Source of the DNA: Streptomyces sp. MMG1121 | GTDB taxonomy: Bacteria; Actinomycetota; Actinomycetes; Streptomycetales; Streptomycetaceae | DNA length: 64,000 nt | Assembly (NCBI RefSeq): GCF_001280015.1 | Contig: NZ_LGDV01000085.1 | Span: forward strand, 225,519-289,518 | Reading direction: 5' to 3' | Shown: positions 51,419-62,551 of the stretch, in pieces | Layout of the letters: each line of letters starts with the position of its first letter | Position numbering within the stretch: position 1 is the first letter of the stretch | Made by a program: the position numbers and the translations under genes | The notes under the pieces: generated by a model | The model's database searches: none | Told to the model about the DNA's origin: nothing | What the model saw: only the letters and a program-made list of their open reading frames with translations

Positions 51419-52738
51419 TCACCGTGCGACGTCGCTGAGCACACCACTCACGTTCAGGACCTCATGACACTGCGTCGCCTGCTGCCCGGTGGCCGGAGTG
51501 CCCGGCTTCGCACAGTTCACGTTCATGGTGACGGTGGCGTCCTCGGGGATTTTGATGGGAGTGACCCAGTGGTAGTCCTGGTTGCGGAAGGTCTCCAGCG
51601 CGATCGTGGTGATCTTCCGGTCCCCGAAGTTGATGGTCAGGACCCCTTCGTCGCCCTGGAAGTTGGCGACAACGATATCCGTGATGCCGAAGATCTTGCC
51701 CTTGGGGACGACATAGGTACCCGTCTTGGTCGCCCCGCCCGACGTCTGTACGTCGATCGTCGTCGAGCTCTGCTGCCCGGCCCCGCCCGACGTTCCGTCA
51801 GGACCTCCGCCACCCGGCGACGTGGTCGAACCACCGCCGGGCTGGGACCCGTTGCTCTTGCCGGTACCGGCGTCCGGCGACTGCCCGTTCTGACCTCCCC
51901 CGGGCGTGGGACGGGGCTGGACCACCTCGTCGGCGGCCTGCTTGGCGGCGCTGCGCACCGCCGGGCGGACCAGCGCGAACCAGGCCACGATCAGCGCGAT
52001 GAGCGCCGCGAGCACCGCCAGCAGCCACTTCGGGAAGATCGGGATCTGGACGAACTCCGCCTCCAGCGGCGGCCGTACGAGGGCCCCGGGGCGCTCGGCC
52101 TCCTCCGCCGCCGCGGTGTCCGTGGCGCGCACGGTGAACGGCCACACCACGGGCTTGCCGAACCAGACGGGCTTGCCGATGCGCACCCGCAGCCGGGTCT
52201 CCGCCGACTCGCCGGGCTCCAGGGCCAGTTCCGCGGGTGTGAATCCGAACCGCAGCTCCTCGCCGCGCTGTTCCGGGGTGAAGGCCACCTGGGCCGGGGT
52301 GTTGCCCTCGTTGCGCACCGCCAGCCGGTAACGGCCGCGCAGCCAACCGCGCCGGCGGTGCGGCTGCATCTCGGTGCGCAGCTCGTGGAACGCCTCGATG
52401 TGCACGGTGGTCTCGGGGACCGTCACCGAGTCGGGGTGCTCGGCCGGCAACACCCTTACGGCCAGCGGCACATCGCCCGCCCGCACGTCCGGCGAGCGCG
52501 GCGGGGCGAGCCGGATGGTCACCGTCTCGGAGGTGCCGGGGTAGAGCGAGACCCGCGCGGGTTCGACGGTGGCCCAGGCCGCACAGTCGCCCACGACCTC
52601 CAGGGTGTACGCCTCGACGATGTCGCTGTCGTTGCGGACGGTCAGGCTGGTGGAGGCGTTACCGCCCGGCGTCACCGTAACGGCGGGGATGTCGAGGCCT
52701 GGCGCCCCAGGTCCGGAAGAGGCTGCAGATGGCGTCAC
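51419..52738 (-). CDS. Membrane protein with immunoglobulin-like domains at the edge of the injection locus
   Basis: 439 residues from GTG 52738. No signal peptide. Residues 1-225 hold two beta-sandwich modules (VTPGGNASTSLTVRNDSDIV; then LRGRYRLAVRNEGNTPAQV). One transmembrane helix, FPKWLLAVLAALIALIVAWF, lies near residues 235-258. A Gly/Ser/Pro linker follows, then a C-terminal beta domain with TTIDVQTSGGATKTGTYVVP and two Cys (NVNCAKPG, TQCHEV) that could form a disulfide outside the cell. This suggests N-inside, C-outside. Beside a cytoplasmic contractile injection system it is a candidate membrane tether or gate (inference). Divergent from the LuxR gene. Confidence 0.72.
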   Translation of the reverse strand: MTPSAASSGPGAPGLDIPAVTVTPGGNASTSLTVRNDSDIVEAYTLEVVGDCAAWATVEPARVSLYPGTSETVTIRLAPPRSPDVRAGDVPLAVRVLPAEHPDSVTVPETTVHIEAFHELRTEMQPHRRRGWLRGRYRLAVRNEGNTPAQVAFTPEQRGEELRFGFTPAELALEPGESAETRLRVRIGKPVWFGKPVVWPFTVRATDTAAAEEAERPGALVRPPLEAEFVQIPIFPKWLLAVLAALIALIVAWFALVRPAVRSAAKQAADEVVQPRPTPGGGQNGQSPDAGTGKSNGSQPGGGSTTSPGGGGPDGTSGGAGQQSSTTIDVQTSGGATKTGTYVVPKGKIFGITDIVVANFQGDEGVLTINFGDRKITTIALETFRNQDYHWVTPIKIPEDATVTMNVNCAKPGTPATGQQATQCHEVLNVSGVLSDVAR

Positions 52739-52993
52739 GCCACGACCGTAGAACCGGATCCGGGGTGTCACGAGAGGTGCGAGGGCAACACCCGGGCAGT
52801 CGATGTGCCCCCAGCGGTCAAGGTCAACTCCACCGATCGGCACGCCTGTTGAGACCGGCACGCGCGGCACGTGCCCCACCGGCCGCGGTAGCACCCGTTC
52901 CGCGCGCCGCCTTGGCCGCCTGCATCTCTTTCCGCTCTTCTCGTCATGAAACAGGTAACTCAGTATGTCCGGCTCCGTGAAGGAGAACCGCCC

Positions 52994-53686
52994 ATGACCG
53001 CGCCAACGCCACGCGCGACCAACGCCGCTGTGACCACCCGTCGAGCCGTCCACGAGGGCCGGCCGCACCGGGTGTCCGTCGCGGTCTACGCCCAGGACCT
53101 GGTGCTGCGCATAGGTGTCGTCCACCAGTTGCGCCAACGCCCTGAGGTGGAGCTGGTCGACGACGCCGAGGCGGACCGGGCGCACACGTCCCTCGTGGTC
53201 GTCGACGCCGTGGACGACGACGTCATAGCCCTGCTGCAACGATTGCAGCGCAACACGGGCACCCGCACCGGGCTGGTGGTCGGCACGTTCGAGTCCGCCG
53301 CGCTGCAGCGGGTCATCGAATGCGGTGTCGCGGCGGTGCTGCGGCGCACCGAGGCGGACCAGGACCGGCTGCTCCACCTGGTCCTCGCGATGGCCAACGG
53401 TGAGGGAGTGCTCCCGGGCGACCTGCTCGGCAAACTCCTGCATCACGTCGGAGGTCTGCAGCGTTCCGCGCTCGATCCGCGCGGCCTGGCCCTGTCCACG
53501 CTCACCGCGCGCGAGGCGGACATGCTGCGCCTGGTGGCGGAGGGGTTCGACACCACGGAGATAGCGCAGAAGACCGCCTACTCCGAACGGACCGTCAAGA
53601 ACGTGCTGCACGAGATAACCACCCGGCTGCAACTGCGCAACCGGGCGCACGCGGTGGGCTACGCGCTGCGCAACGGGCTGATCTGA
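52994..53686 (+). CDS. LuxR-type regulator with atypical receiver, injection locus
   Basis: 230 residues from ATG 52994 with AAGGAG upstream. The N-terminal half folds like a receiver (RVSVAVYAQDLVLRIGVVHQ; SLVVVDAVDDDVIALLQRL), but the acidic pair of the first strand is missing and the phosphoacceptor position is uncertain. The LuxR helix-turn-helix is LSTLTAREADMLRLVAEGFD with ERTVKNVLHEITTRLQLRNR. It may work without phosphorylation. Position suggests control of the downstream injection genes; a strong terminator follows, so it is its own transcript. Confidence 0.87.
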   Translation: MTAPTPRATNAAVTTRRAVHEGRPHRVSVAVYAQDLVLRIGVVHQLRQRPEVELVDDAEADRAHTSLVVVDAVDDDVIALLQRLQRNTGTRTGLVVGTFESAALQRVIECGVAAVLRRTEADQDRLLHLVLAMANGEGVLPGDLLGKLLHHVGGLQRSALDPRGLALSTLTAREADMLRLVAEGFDTTEIAQKTAYSERTVKNVLHEITTRLQLRNRAHAVGYALRNGLI

Positions 53687-53700
53687 CGCCGATGCCCGAT

Positions 53701-53742
53701 CCGGGCGCGCTGCGGGCATCCCCCCTCCCGCAGCGCGCCCGG
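53701..53742 (+). terminator. Perfect 16-bp hairpin terminator after the LuxR gene
   Basis: Arms 53701-53716 and 53727-53742 pair without mismatch around a 10-base loop, 15 bases past the LuxR stop. Genes from 53873 onward therefore need their own promoter between 53743 and 53872. Confidence 0.92.
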
Positions 53743-53872
53743 CACCGGCAACTGCCCGAAAGCGCAACCCGTACTTCCCCCGGGCACGGCCCCGCCGCCC
53801 TGCCGCGCGCCACGCGCGCGGGTGCAGAGTGACGGGGCACACCCTGGTGTTCCAAGACTGCGAGGTGGAACC

Positions 53873-56800
53873 TTGAACGGCACCGCTGGCCCCGGCGGGC
53901 AGCGCCGGCTGGGGAGATTCGGCGCGTCGTTGCTCCTGCTGGTCCCGCTGCTCGCGCTGACGGCGGCCTCGGGCCCGGGTACCGCCGAGGCCCGGCCGCA
54001 GACAGCCGCCGACTCCGCCACCCGGATCGCCTTCGCGGGCACCGGGCACCGCAGTCTCGGCAGGGTGGCCGGCCAAACCGACAGCGAGCCGCTGTTCGGT
54101 ACGGGTCCGGCGCACTTCGACGTCCAGCCGTCGGCACTCGGCGACACGATGGTGTTCGCGAGCCGCCGCGACGAGAAGAACCCGCAGATCTACCTGCGCG
54201 CCCCCGACGGCTCCGTGACCAAGCTGACCAGTGGCCGGGACGCGGCGCATCCGCGGCTGACCCCGGACGGCAAGTCGGTGGTGTTCGACTCGGCGGAGCC
54301 CGGCGGACCGGACGGCAAGAAGCAGCGCGATCTGTGGCTGGTGCACACCGACGGCACCGGTCTGACCCGGCTGACCAACACTGCGTCGAACGAGGAGAGC
54401 CCGACGGTGTCCCCGGACGGGCAGCGGCTGGCGTACTCCTCCGACAGCGACACGGTGCTCAAGGACCAGATCTACGTACAGCCGCTGGCCGGGGGCACCG
54501 CGACCCGGGTGACCGGCACACTCGGCGGCGGCACGGCGACCGAGCCCGTGTGGAACCCGGTCAACGACGAGGCGCACCGCGATCTCATCGCGTACACCTA
54601 CACCGCCGACTCCTCGACGGGCCCGCGGCTGCGGGTGACCGGCGGTGCGGCCGGGGACCAGCCGTTGCTCACGGGCACGTCGACCGACTGGCGGACCCAC
54701 GGGGCATCCTGGTTGCCCGATGGGGCCGGGGTGCTGTTCCTCAGCCCGGACCGCAGCTGTGGCTGCGAGGGCGACTGGGACCACGTGTACCAGGTGGACA
54801 AGACCACGGACGCCCCCCGACTGGTGCTCAGCGAGGACCGCGAGGTCGGTACGGCGACCTGGGTCGGTCCGCGCGACGGCGGCTACGTCGTGGTGGACCG
54901 CACCACGCAGAAGGGCAGCGGCAAGCCCGCCGGGTGGCACGGCGAGCACGTGGTGAGCCTCCAGGACGTCCGGATGGACGGCGCCGACCCGCGCGACCTC
55001 GGGGTGACCATCTCGAACGAGGACCCGGCGGCCGACACCAACACCGATCCGACGAAGGATCCGCTGTTCAACCCCGCGGCCGGGTACGACCCGTGGACCG
55101 AGCGGCAGAACTACACACCGGACGGCCGACGCATCGTCGTGACCCGGTTCGAAGGGGACGCCGACAACCGGATCGAGCGGATCTGGACGGTGGACGCCGA
55201 CGGCACCAACCCGACGGCGATGCCGCTCGCCGGGCGCGGACCGAAGGACTGGGACACCGACCCCACGTTCTCGCCCGACGGCAAGTACATCGCCTTCACC
55301 CGGACTTCGCCCGGCGGTGTCGGCTCCGCCTCGGGTCCGGGCCGCATCCTCATCGCCGACGCGACGACCGGTGCGATCGTGCACGAGATCGTCCCGCCGG
55401 CCGGACAGCAGACCGGCGGCGACGCACAGCCCACCTGGTCCTCCGACGGCACCACGCTCGCGTTCACCCGCAACATGACCATCGACGGGGGCGGCGGCAA
55501 CAAGCACATCTGGACCGTGCCGATCGACCACCTCGACCAGCAGCACGACCTGAGCGCTTCGATCTGCCCCGGCAACTGCTCGGTCATCGACGACAGCCCC
55601 GCGTTCTCCCCGGACGGACGTCAGATCGCCTTCAACCGCAAGGACGGCGGCGGCCGGGTCAACGAGAACAACGGCCTTCTGGTCACCTCCGTGTCCGGCG
55701 ACAGCTGCCGGGTGCTGCTGCCCGAGTCGGCGCGGGACGCCGCGGACGGCTGCCACCAGGAGCTGCCCGACACCACGGTCACCGGCCCGCACCAGCCGCG
55801 CGACGCGGCCTGGACGGCGGACGGCAACGGGATCGTCTACAGCTCCCGCACCGACGCACCGGTCAACTGCCCCGAAAAGCTGCACCTGTTGAACGTCGCG
55901 ACCGGCCAGGAGACGCCGCTCACCCTGGAACTGCCGGGGCGTCAGAAGGAGCCCAGCGTCCAGCAGTCGGTGAACCTGGCCGTGCACGCGCCGAACACCG
56001 TGCCCGCGGTCACCATCGGCCACTCCACGGACATCCGCGTCGACGTCATCGACAACGGCCCGGCCGCCTCCCCCGGCACCCGGCTGACCATCGCGCCGCC
56101 GGTCGGTGTCTCCGTCACCCGGATCAGCTACCCGGGCGGCACCTGCGACGCCGTGACCCTCCAGTGCGACATCGGGGTGGTACCGCCCGGCACGACCGTG
56201 CCGGTGACCGTGACGGTGACCGGGCGCGCCATCGGCGACCAGCCCATCGACTGGTCGGTCACCGGCAGCGTCATCGACCCGGAGCCCGGCGACAACACCG
56301 CCCGGACCGTGGTCCCGGTGCACCAGGTCACCCCGCCGACCCCCACCCCGACACCGACCCCGCCGACTCCCACACCGCCGCCCCCGACGCCGCCCGCGCC
56401 GAAGGCGGGCCCCGGGGTCCGGGTCACCGCCCAGCCCAACCCGGGCTATGTCGGCGGCCGGGTCGTGGTGACGTACACCGTGCGCAACGGACGTAACGCG
56501 CTGGCCACCGGGCTGCGGCTGCGGATCGGGCTGCCCGCCGGGATTCCCAACGGTGGACCGCCGGCGGGCTGCGACAGCGGCTGGGTGTGCGCCCTGCCGG
56601 ACCTGTCACCGGGCGAGAGCACGGTCGTACGGGTGGTCCTCTCCCCGGACCACGCGCTGACCGGCCGGGCCACCGGTGTCCTGACCACCACCGGTACGGA
56701 CGCCAACCCCAAGGACAACAGGACGCGTACCACGCTGCGGATCCTCCAGCCCCGGATCGTCGCCGTGCCGCCGATCGGCAAGCCCGGCTTCGTCACCTCG

Positions 56801-57049
56801 GTGCGCGGCAAGGACTTCCCGCCGGGCGTGCCGGTGCGGTTCACCTGGAAGCCCGGGATCACGGCGGCCGCGGCACCGACCGTGCCGCAGCCCGACGGCA
56901 CCTTCATCGGCCAGCTGCTGATCCTCGCCAAGGACCAGACGGGCCCGCGAACCATCACCGCGAGCGGCCCCGGATTCTCTCCGGTGAAGACCGACTTCCT
57001 GGTGGTCAACGGCAGTGTGCAGCCGCCCGACGAGGTGACCCGGCGATGA
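53873..57049 (+). CDS. Large secreted beta-propeller protein with CARDB/DUF11-like domains, injection locus
   Basis: 1,058 residues from TTG 53873, with GAGGTGG 5 bases upstream. Residues 1-38 form a signal peptide (RRLGRFGASLLLLVPLLALT, then an AEA cleavage site). Residues 60-690 carry propeller repeats: PRLTPDGKSVVFDS, PTVSPDGQRLAYSS, PTFSPDGKYIAFTR, PAFSPDGRQIAFNR. Residues 690-1000 hold beta-sandwich modules (VDVIDNGPAASPGTRLTIAP; VVTYTVRNGRNALATG) split by a Thr-Pro linker near 56335-56400. The final module has FTWKPG. It ends in a 4-base overlap with the DUF4255 gene. An exported protein in this operon may sit in the wall and help dock or release the particle (inference). Confidence 0.85.
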   Translation: MNGTAGPGGQRRLGRFGASLLLLVPLLALTAASGPGTAEARPQTAADSATRIAFAGTGHRSLGRVAGQTDSEPLFGTGPAHFDVQPSALGDTMVFASRRDEKNPQIYLRAPDGSVTKLTSGRDAAHPRLTPDGKSVVFDSAEPGGPDGKKQRDLWLVHTDGTGLTRLTNTASNEESPTVSPDGQRLAYSSDSDTVLKDQIYVQPLAGGTATRVTGTLGGGTATEPVWNPVNDEAHRDLIAYTYTADSSTGPRLRVTGGAAGDQPLLTGTSTDWRTHGASWLPDGAGVLFLSPDRSCGCEGDWDHVYQVDKTTDAPRLVLSEDREVGTATWVGPRDGGYVVVDRTTQKGSGKPAGWHGEHVVSLQDVRMDGADPRDLGVTISNEDPAADTNTDPTKDPLFNPAAGYDPWTERQNYTPDGRRIVVTRFEGDADNRIERIWTVDADGTNPTAMPLAGRGPKDWDTDPTFSPDGKYIAFTRTSPGGVGSASGPGRILIADATTGAIVHEIVPPAGQQTGGDAQPTWSSDGTTLAFTRNMTIDGGGGNKHIWTVPIDHLDQQHDLSASICPGNCSVIDDSPAFSPDGRQIAFNRKDGGGRVNENNGLLVTSVSGDSCRVLLPESARDAADGCHQELPDTTVTGPHQPRDAAWTADGNGIVYSSRTDAPVNCPEKLHLLNVATGQETPLTLELPGRQKEPSVQQSVNLAVHAPNTVPAVTIGHSTDIRVDVIDNGPAASPGTRLTIAPPVGVSVTRISYPGGTCDAVTLQCDIGVVPPGTTVPVTVTVTGRAIGDQPIDWSVTGSVIDPEPGDNTARTVVPVHQVTPPTPTPTPTPPTPTPPPPTPPAPKAGPGVRVTAQPNPGYVGGRVVVTYTVRNGRNALATGLRLRIGLPAGIPNGGPPAGCDSGWVCALPDLSPGESTVVRVVLSPDHALTGRATGVLTTTGTDANPKDNRTRTTLRILQPRIVAVPPIGKPGFVTSVRGKDFPPGVPVRFTWKPGITAAAAPTVPQPDGTFIGQLLILAKDQTGPRTITASGPGFSPVKTDFLVVNGSVQPPDEVTRR

Positions 57050-57750
57050 TCCACGAGGTCGACGAGGCGCTGCGCGGCCTGCTCGGCGAGTCCGGGCTGG
57101 AGGCGTCCGGGGTCGAGGTCGTCTTCGACGCGCCGACCCGCGACTGGGCGGCCCGCCGCACCGCGCCCACCGTCTGCGTGTTCCTGTACGACATCCGGGA
57201 GGACGCGACCCGGCGCGGCAGCGGTGCCGGGGAGGTGTACGACGCGGACGGGTACGTGGTGGCGCGGCGCACCCCGCCGCGCTGGTTCGAGCTGACGTAC
57301 CTGGTCACGGCGTGGGCGAGCCGACCGCAGGACGAGCACCGGCTGCTGTCGCAGGTGCTGGCCACCCTGGTGGCCGCCGACGCGCTGCCCGAGCGGCTGC
57401 TCACGGGCTCGCTCGCCGAACTGGGCCTGTCCGTCTCCCTGGACACCTCCGGAACCACGCTCGACGCGCCCGCCGCCTCCGATGTGTGGTCGGCGCTCGG
57501 CGGCGAACTGAAGGCGTCCCTCGGCGTACGGGTGCGTGCGCCCCTTGCCGGGACGAACCGGGCCGCCGCGCCGCCGGTCACCGAAGGCCTCGTGGTGCGG
57601 TCGGCGCAGGGGCAGCAGGACGAAGATCCGGTGCCCGGACGCCGGCTGCGGTACGAGGGGGTGAGCGACCCCGGGCCGGACGGGTTCGCCGGTCCGCGCG
57701 AGCGGCGTCCGGCCCCCGCGCGCCGCCGCCGGGGAGACCGCCAGCCGTGA
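57046..57750 (+). CDS. DUF4255 protein, candidate tail terminator (Pvc16/Afp16-like)
   Basis: 234 residues from ATG 57046, coupled by ATGA to the propeller gene. The start MIHEVDEALRGLLGESGLEA and middle RTAPTVCVFLYDIREDATRR and WFELTYLVTAWASRPQDEHR are typical of DUF4255. In the Afp and PVC particles the homologue caps the tube and sheath at the far end. The C-terminal 30 residues are basic and disordered (RERRPAPARRRRGDRQ). Cytoplasmic. Overlaps the ATPase start by 4 bases. Confidence 0.9.
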   Translation: MIHEVDEALRGLLGESGLEASGVEVVFDAPTRDWAARRTAPTVCVFLYDIREDATRRGSGAGEVYDADGYVVARRTPPRWFELTYLVTAWASRPQDEHRLLSQVLATLVAADALPERLLTGSLAELGLSVSLDTSGTTLDAPAASDVWSALGGELKASLGVRVRAPLAGTNRAAAPPVTEGLVVRSAQGQQDEDPVPGRRLRYEGVSDPGPDGFAGPRERRPAPARRRRGDRQP

Positions 57751-59828
57751 CGTACCTGGAGGAGCCGACGGTCACGGACGCCGGCGCGGAATCCCTGTGG
57801 GGGCGGCTGCGCCTGGTCGAGGAGCGGGTCCGGTTCGCGGTGGCGGCCCGGCGCTCCGTCGATCCCGACCCCGACGACCCGTACCGGGGGCAGTACCTCA
57901 GCCCGGAGGCGGCGCAGCGGATCCTGGACGAGCCGGGTGGCCTCCAGGTGCCGGGACACGACCCGGACCCCCTGCCGCCCGACTCCGTGCTCGGCACGCT
58001 CGCCGCGCGGTTCGGCCTGTCGCCGCTCGACATCGATCTGCTGCTGATCGCGCTCGCCCCCGACCTGGACGCCCGCTTCGAGCGCCTCTACGGCTATCTC
58101 AACGACGACCTGACCCGCCGTCGGCCCACGGTCGGACTGGCGCTGGAGCTGTGCGCTCTCGCGTCGGCGTCCCCCGTCCGGTTCCGGCTCTCGCCGGGAG
58201 CGCCCCTGGTCGCGGGCGGGCTGCTGGAGGTGACCGAGCCGGAGCGTCCGCCGCTGTCGCGGGTACTGGTGGTCCCGGACCGGGTCACCGGGTACCTGCT
58301 GGGCGACACCGAACCCGACGCCCGGCTCGCCGGAGTCCTCGGCACGGCCGCGCAGGACCCGACGGCGGAGGCGGACGAGGTCCGGTGGGCGGCCCGCGCG
58401 GCCCGGTCCGGACCGGGCCCGGTGCATCTGCTGGACCGGGGCGGTGACGCGCCCGGCCTCGCCGCCGCGGCCCTGCGCACGGCCGGGCTGGGCACACTGG
58501 TGCTGGACGCGGCGGCACTCGCCCGGCGCTCCGCCGACCTGCCCGCGCTCGCCCGGGTCGCGGCGCTGGAGGCCCGGCTCACCGGGGCGGGCGTCATCAT
58601 CGGCCCGCTGGAGGAACTGCCCCCCGCCCCCGCCGAACGGGCCCGCAGCACGGGCGAGTTGTGCGCGGCGCTGCGCGGCATCCCCCTGTTCACCCACGGC
58701 ACCGAGGGCTGGGATCCGGCCTGGGCGGCCGACACCCCGGCCGTCCTGCCGGTGGCCCCGCCCTCTCCCGCCCGGCAGGCCGCGCGCTGGCGGCACGCGC
58801 TCGCCCTGGCCGGTGCCGACGGCTCCGCGCGCGGCGAGGCCGACGCGCTCGCCGAGGCCGTCGCCGCGCACCGCCTCGACGGCGGACAGCTGCGCCGCGC
58901 CGCGAGCGCCGCCGTCCGCACCGCGGGCCTCGCGGGCCGCCCGGTCTCCCCCGACGACCTGCGCGCGGCCGTACGGGCCCAGAACGGCGCGGGACTGGCC
59001 CGGCTGGCCCGGCGGGTCGAGCCGGGCGTCGGCTGGGACGATCTGGTGCTGCCCCCGCCGACCCGGCGCAGACTGCGGGAGCTCGCCGTACGCGCCCGGC
59101 ATCGCGAGCAGGTGCTCGGGCAATGGCGGATGCGGCCGGGCGGTGGCCGGGGGCGCGGGGTGATCGCGCTGTTCGCGGGCGAGTCGGGCACCGGCAAGAC
59201 CATGTCCGCCGAGGTGGTCGCAGCCGACCTCGGCATGGACCTGTACGTGGTCGATCTGTCCACGGTCGTCGACAAGTACGTGGGCGAGACCGAGAAGAAC
59301 CTGGAACGGATCTTCACCGAGGCGTCCGCCGTCAACGCGGTGCTGCTCTTCGACGAGGCCGACGCGATCTTCGGCAAGCGTGCGGAGGTCAAGGACGCGC
59401 ACGACCGGCACGCCAACATCGAGTCCGCGTATCTGCTCCAGCGCATGGAGTCCTTCGACGGGATCGCCGTCCTGACCACCAACCTCCGGGCCAATCTGGA
59501 CGAGGCGTTCACCCGCAGGATCGACGTGGTCGCGGAGTTCCCCGTGCCCGACGCGGCCCAGCGTCTTGCCCTGTGGGAACGCTGTCTGGGCGAGCTGCTG
59601 CCGCGCGCCGCCGATCTCGACCTCGGTTTCTGCGCGGACCGTTTCGAACTGGCCGGCGGATCGATCCGGGCCTGCGCGGTGACCGCCGCGTACCTCGCGG
59701 CGGAGTCCGGAGAGCCGCTCGCCATGCGGCAGTTGGTGGCTGCGGTGGTACAGGAGTACCGCAAGCTCGGCCGGCTGGTCCTGGAGAGCGAGTTCGGGCC
59801 GTATCTGGCGGACGTCGTCGACGCGTGA
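57747..59828 (+). CDS. AAA+ ATPase of the contractile injection system (Pvc15/Afp15-like)
   Basis: 693 residues from GTG 57747. An N-terminal helical part (to about residue 200) and a degenerate first ATPase-like domain precede the functional one. Walker A is AGESGTGKT near residue 477, Walker B is AVLLFDEADAIFGKR near residue 533, sensor 1 is VLTTNLRANLDEAF and the arginine finger FTRRID. This is the eCIS core ATPase, present in nearly all extracellular-type injection clusters and thought to act in assembly. Followed by 193 bases without a gene before the sheath. Confidence 0.93.
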   Translation: MTYLEEPTVTDAGAESLWGRLRLVEERVRFAVAARRSVDPDPDDPYRGQYLSPEAAQRILDEPGGLQVPGHDPDPLPPDSVLGTLAARFGLSPLDIDLLLIALAPDLDARFERLYGYLNDDLTRRRPTVGLALELCALASASPVRFRLSPGAPLVAGGLLEVTEPERPPLSRVLVVPDRVTGYLLGDTEPDARLAGVLGTAAQDPTAEADEVRWAARAARSGPGPVHLLDRGGDAPGLAAAALRTAGLGTLVLDAAALARRSADLPALARVAALEARLTGAGVIIGPLEELPPAPAERARSTGELCAALRGIPLFTHGTEGWDPAWAADTPAVLPVAPPSPARQAARWRHALALAGADGSARGEADALAEAVAAHRLDGGQLRRAASAAVRTAGLAGRPVSPDDLRAAVRAQNGAGLARLARRVEPGVGWDDLVLPPPTRRRLRELAVRARHREQVLGQWRMRPGGGRGRGVIALFAGESGTGKTMSAEVVAADLGMDLYVVDLSTVVDKYVGETEKNLERIFTEASAVNAVLLFDEADAIFGKRAEVKDAHDRHANIESAYLLQRMESFDGIAVLTTNLRANLDEAFTRRIDVVAEFPVPDAAQRLALWERCLGELLPRAADLDLGFCADRFELAGGSIRACAVTAAYLAAESGEPLAMRQLVAAVVQEYRKLGRLVLESEFGPYLADVVDA

Positions 59829-60021
59829 GCGGCCCTGCCGGCCTGCCGCGCGGGGAACTCGCCCCACCCGGGCCGAGGTTCCTTCCCCCGTGGTCCGCGC
59901 GGGCGTCCGGAAAGGCAGCGCGATTGCCCCCTGCAAGGTACCCACGCCCCTGTCGCCAGGCCTGATCCGCCTCGGAGACTCGGCATCGACGCAGGTGACC
60001 GATGAACGTGAAGGAGCGAGC

Positions 60022-61581
<1,560 letters not shown>

Positions 61582-61616
61582 CCCGCGGGTCAGCCAAGGA
61601 AAGGTGACAGACAGTC

Positions 61617-62060
61617 ATGCCCCAACCGGGAGATGCTCTTTCCACCCACGTCTTCGGCGTGCAGCTCGGCGGGTACATGGTCGAGTCGATCCAGGAGATC
61701 AGCGGATTCTCCGTCGAGGAGGAGGTCGTCGAGGTCAAGCAGGTCAGCTCGACGGGCAAGCAGATCATCCGCAAGCAGCCCGGCGCCCGGCAGGCCGGTG
61801 AGATCACGATCACCCGGGGACTCGACCAGAGCAGCGAGTTCACCAAGTGGATCAAGGAGACCCTCAACGACGGTGCCATCGACACCGCCCGGCAGAACCT
61901 GACCATCGAGATCATGGACACCAAGGGGTCGACGGTCCGCCGCATCCAGCTGACGAACGGCTGGGTCTCCAAGTGGGAGGGCCCCTCCCTCAAGGCCGGC
62001 GAGTCCTCCCCGGCCACCGAGACCGTCACGATCGTGTTCGAGGAGATCTCCGTCGAATGA
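61617..62060 (+). CDS. Contractile tail tube (Hcp-like) protein
   Basis: 147 residues from ATG 61617, 35 bases after the sheath stop. The fold is that of T4 gp19-like tubes: MPQPGDALSTHVFGVQLGGY, VESIQEISGFSVEEEVVEVK, QIIRKQPGARQAGEITITRG and STVRRIQLTNGWVSKWEG. Hexamers stack into the inner tube, whose lumen may carry cargo. Overlaps the next gene by 4 bases. Confidence 0.96.
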   Translation: MPQPGDALSTHVFGVQLGGYMVESIQEISGFSVEEEVVEVKQVSSTGKQIIRKQPGARQAGEITITRGLDQSSEFTKWIKETLNDGAIDTARQNLTIEIMDTKGSTVRRIQLTNGWVSKWEGPSLKAGESSPATETVTIVFEEISVE

Positions 62061-62551
62061 GGCGTCGTACAGTCACGGCGGGCAACCTGGAGGAGATCCT
62101 GGAGCTGACGGCGCCCGCCGCCGAGGCGGGCGAACAGCCCCAGGCTCCGGCCGCCCGCCCCGCCGCGCCTCAGGACCACGGGCTGCGCACGGAGTTCGAG
62201 TTCGAGCTTCCGCGCGGCTACGTGGACGAGGCGGGCACGCTCCACCGGCACGGCGCGATGCGCCTGGCCACCGCCCGGGACGAACTGCGACCCCAGATCG
62301 ATCTGCGGGTCAAGGAGAACCCGGCGTATCTGAGCGTGGTGCTGCTGAGCCAGGTCATCACCCGGCTCGGCACCATCACGGACGTGCACGCGGGCGTCGT
62401 GGAGCGGATGTACGCCACCGACGTCGCGTTCCTCCAGGACTTCTACCGCCGCGTCAACAGCGAGGGGCACACGCGCGCGGCGGTGACCTGCCCGCACTGC
62501 GAGGGCTCCTTCGAGGTCGACCTCTCGGGTGGGCGCCTGGGGGAATCGTGA
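62057..62551 (+). CDS. Injection-system protein with C-terminal zinc-ribbon-like CPHC motif
   Basis: 164 residues from ATG 62057, overlapping the tube stop. After a variable start it has RTEFEFELPRGYVDEAGTLH, RHGAMRLATARDELRPQIDL and ENPAYLSVVLLSQVITRLG, shared with tail-assembly proteins that follow tube genes. The end, CPHCEGSFEVDL, holds a CxxC pair for a half zinc site. A role as a tube or tape-measure assembly chaperone is likely by position. Coupled to the next small gene. Confidence 0.8.
   Translation: MRRRTVTAGNLEEILELTAPAAEAGEQPQAPAARPAAPQDHGLRTEFEFELPRGYVDEAGTLHRHGAMRLATARDELRPQIDLRVKENPAYLSVVLLSQVITRLGTITDVHAGVVERMYATDVAFLQDFYRRVNSEGHTRAAVTCPHCEGSFEVDLSGGRLGES

Noticed and set aside
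51419..56323. A 1,634-codon minus-strand frame running through the regulator and propeller genes
   Set aside because: Only the part below 52738 has protein-like sequence. The rest is the antisense shadow of well-supported plus-strand genes, a common effect of GC-rich third positions.
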